Source: an uncultured Saprospiraceae bacterium
GTDB lineage: Bacteria > Bacteroidota > Bacteroidia > Chitinophagales > Saprospiraceae
Direction of reading: 5' to 3'
Assembly: GCA_938033975.1 (NCBI GenBank)
Contig: CALHKJ010000371.1
Span: 1-7,826, forward strand
Length of the DNA: 7,826 bases
Shown here: in pieces, positions 6,585-7,826 of the stretch
How the letters are laid out: each line of letters begins with the position of its first letter
Position numbering within the stretch: the stretch's first letter is position 1
Translations under genes and position numbers: made by a program
The notes under the pieces: generated by a model
Told to the model about the DNA's origin: nothing
The model's database searches: none
What the model saw: the letters and a program-made list of their open reading frames with translations, nothing else

Positions 6585-7280
6585 ATGCAAACAAAAGCAA
6601 AAATCTTATATGTTGAAGACGATGAAGTGTTAGCATATGTAACCAAAGACAATCTAGAATTGAACAATTTCTCAGTCAATCATTGTCTAAATGGAAAAAA
6701 TGCTCTTAAAACTTTTAAGAATGAAGAGTTCGACCTTTGTATTCTAGATGTAATGCTGCCGGAAATGGATGGTTTTACTTTAGCCAAAGAAATTCGATCA
6801 AGAAACCAAGAAATTCCAATTTTATTTCTTACTGCCAAGTCTCTAAAAGAAGATAAAATTTCGGGCCTTCAACTCGGCGCTGATGATTACATTACTAAAC
6901 CATTTAGCATTGAAGAATTAGTTTTAAAAATCGAAATTTTCTTAAAAAGAAAATTTATAACATTAAACAATAACTCTCAAGATAATTTTGGAATTGGTAG
7001 TTATACATTTCAGTTTTCAAATTTGATTTTGAAAGGGCCAGAGGGTGATAAAAAACTAACTCAAAAAGAAGCTGATCTTCTTAAGCTTCTCATAGAACAA
7101 AAAAATCAAATTGTAAAACGAGCAACGATCCTTGAAAGACTTTGGGGTAAAAATGATTACTTCATGGGAAGATCAATGGATGTATTCATCTCGCGCTTGC
7201 GCAAGTATTTAAAGGCTGACACGAACCTAAATATAGAAAATATTCATGGTGTAGGTTTTCGTTTGAATGAAGTGAATTAG
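6585..7280 (+). CDS. OmpR-family response regulator (RprY-like)
   Basis: A 231-residue DNA-binding response regulator. The receiver domain (about 5-122) has the acidic pocket E11/D12/D13, phospho-acceptor Asp55 in LCILDVMLPEMDGF, switch Thr83 and Lys105 in DDYITKPFS, all intact. A winged-helix Trans_reg_C domain follows (about 135-228), with RSMDVFISRLRKYL as the recognition helix region and NIHGVGFRL as the C-terminal wing. The segment TAKSLKEDKISGLQLGADDY is much like RprY-type regulators of Bacteroidota. It begins 2 bp after the kinase stop, so the two form an operon and a cognate pair. There is no Shine-Dalgarno in the short gap, so coupled translation is likely. Its targets are unknown; the direct repeat upstream of the kinase is a candidate autoregulatory site. 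The stop overlaps that of the convergent phosphofructokinase gene by 4 bp. Confidence 0.95.
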   Translation: MQTKAKILYVEDDEVLAYVTKDNLELNNFSVNHCLNGKNALKTFKNEEFDLCILDVMLPEMDGFTLAKEIRSRNQEIPILFLTAKSLKEDKISGLQLGADDYITKPFSIEELVLKIEIFLKRKFITLNNNSQDNFGIGSYTFQFSNLILKGPEGDKKLTQKEADLLKLLIEQKNQIVKRATILERLWGKNDYFMGRSMDVFISRLRKYLKADTNLNIENIHGVGFRLNEVN

Positions 7281-7826
7281 TCACCAAACGATACTCCCAT
7301 CTTTCTAGCTGTTTGAACTAAATAATGGTCCAGGTCCACAAAATTATAGGCAGAAATTGCTTCCTTTAATGTTACAGTATGTAGCTCATGATTTTTAAAT
7401 GCAACCATATTTCCAAACTCACCAGCGTTTATCATATCAAAAGCTTTTACACCCATACTGGTAGCAAGTACTCTATCAAAAGCAATTGGAGTACCGCCTC
7501 TTTGAATATGGCCTAAAATGGTTGTCCTTACTTGAGCATAACTTTGTCGCTCTTCCAATTGGTGGCGCAAGTACAAACCTACTCCTCCTAGTTTGAAATT
7601 TGCATCGCCTTTATCTTCTGCACTTTCTCCAACAACATCTCCACCTACCTCTGTAGCTCCTTCTGCAATAACAATATTTACAAACCCTTTTCCTGATTGA
7701 TACCTTTTCTCAATCGATTCTAATAGAACATCTACATTGTATGGAATTTCTGGAATTATACAAATTTCAGCTCCACCAGCAATGGCCGTATGCAAAGCCA
7801 TCCAGCCTGCATCTCTTCCCATTACC
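7277..7826 (-). CDS. pfkA: 6-phosphofructokinase, C-terminal part (5' end outside window)
   Basis: C-terminal 182 residues of a phosphofructokinase that phosphorylates fructose 6-phosphate to the 1,6-bisphosphate in glycolysis. The frame stays open to the window edge (a Val codon precedes MGRDAGW), so Met7822 is internal. Substrate residues can be matched to E. coli PfkA: the MGR motif (E. coli 169-171), the Glu of IAEGA (E222), the Arg of QVRTTILGHIQR (R243), and its His (H249) and final Arg (R252). The stretch from EGATEVGGD through FKLGGVGLYLRHQLEER, then GGTPIAFDRVLAT and FGNMVAF, resembles the group III enzymes known from actinobacteria more than E. coli PfkA. Some of those use pyrophosphate. 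The residues that decide ATP or PPi use (the GGDGS/GGED region) are off-window, so the donor cannot be settled. It is convergent with the response regulator, with a 4-bp stop overlap. Confidence 0.94.
   Translation of the reverse strand, partial: VMGRDAGWMALHTAIAGGAEICIIPEIPYNVDVLLESIEKRYQSGKGFVNIVIAEGATEVGGDVVGESAEDKGDANFKLGGVGLYLRHQLEERQSYAQVRTTILGHIQRGGTPIAFDRVLATSMGVKAFDMINAGEFGNMVAFKNHELHTVTLKEAISAYNFVDLDHYLVQTARKMGVSFGD

Noticed and set aside
1..7826. Mobile elements, defence systems, CRISPR arrays, tRNA or rRNA genes.
   Set aside because: Coding density is nearly complete with recognisable housekeeping and regulatory genes; no repeats, transposase motifs or RNA-like folds were seen.

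Overview
The window is AT-rich, densely packed bacterial DNA, most likely from the phylum Bacteroidota and perhaps a Cytophagales-type environmental member. Three things point there: a DUF4271-type membrane protein directly upstream of a divergent hemD, an RprX/RprY-like two-component pair, and gene starts without clear Shine-Dalgarno sequences. The genus cannot be read from the sequence. There are seven protein-coding genes, two of them cut by the window edges. I see no RNA genes, insertion sequences or CRISPR arrays. The only non-coding stretch of any size is the 163-bp divergent promoter region at 5145-5307.

Layout. (1) Positions 1-2831, plus strand: an FAD/NAD(P)H-dependent oxidoreductase whose 5' end lies outside the window, overlapping by ATGA a membrane polyferredoxin of the NapH/NosR/CcoG type. 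Together they look like a pyridine-nucleotide-to-iron-sulfur membrane electron-transfer module of unassigned function. (2) Positions 5144-2828, minus strand: an apparent three-gene operon of a DUF4271 membrane protein, uroporphyrinogen-III synthase (hemD) and a CoA-pyrophosphatase-like Nudix hydrolase. The gaps are 14 and 5 bp. (3) Positions 5145-5307: a shared intergenic region holding a 14-bp perfect palindrome, an 8-bp inverted repeat and an 11-bp-spaced direct repeat, good candidates for operators. (4) Positions 5308-7280, plus strand: a two-pass membrane sensor histidine kinase followed 2 bp later by an OmpR-family response regulator. (5) Positions 7826-7277, minus strand: the C-terminal half of a 6-phosphofructokinase that runs off the window.

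How the genes relate. The oxidoreductase and polyferredoxin probably form one complex or relay. HemD acts in tetrapyrrole synthesis, so a link with redox and heme metabolism next door is plausible but rests only on proximity. The two-component system may regulate itself, and perhaps the divergent DUF4271-hemD-Nudix operon, through the repeats between them. Both convergent gene junctions overlap by exactly 4 bp within their stop codons, leaving no room for a conventional terminator between the genes.

Most of the window is ordinary core-genome content. The items most worth a second look are the oxidoreductase/polyferredoxin pair with its atypical cysteine motif and the operator-like structure in the divergent promoter.
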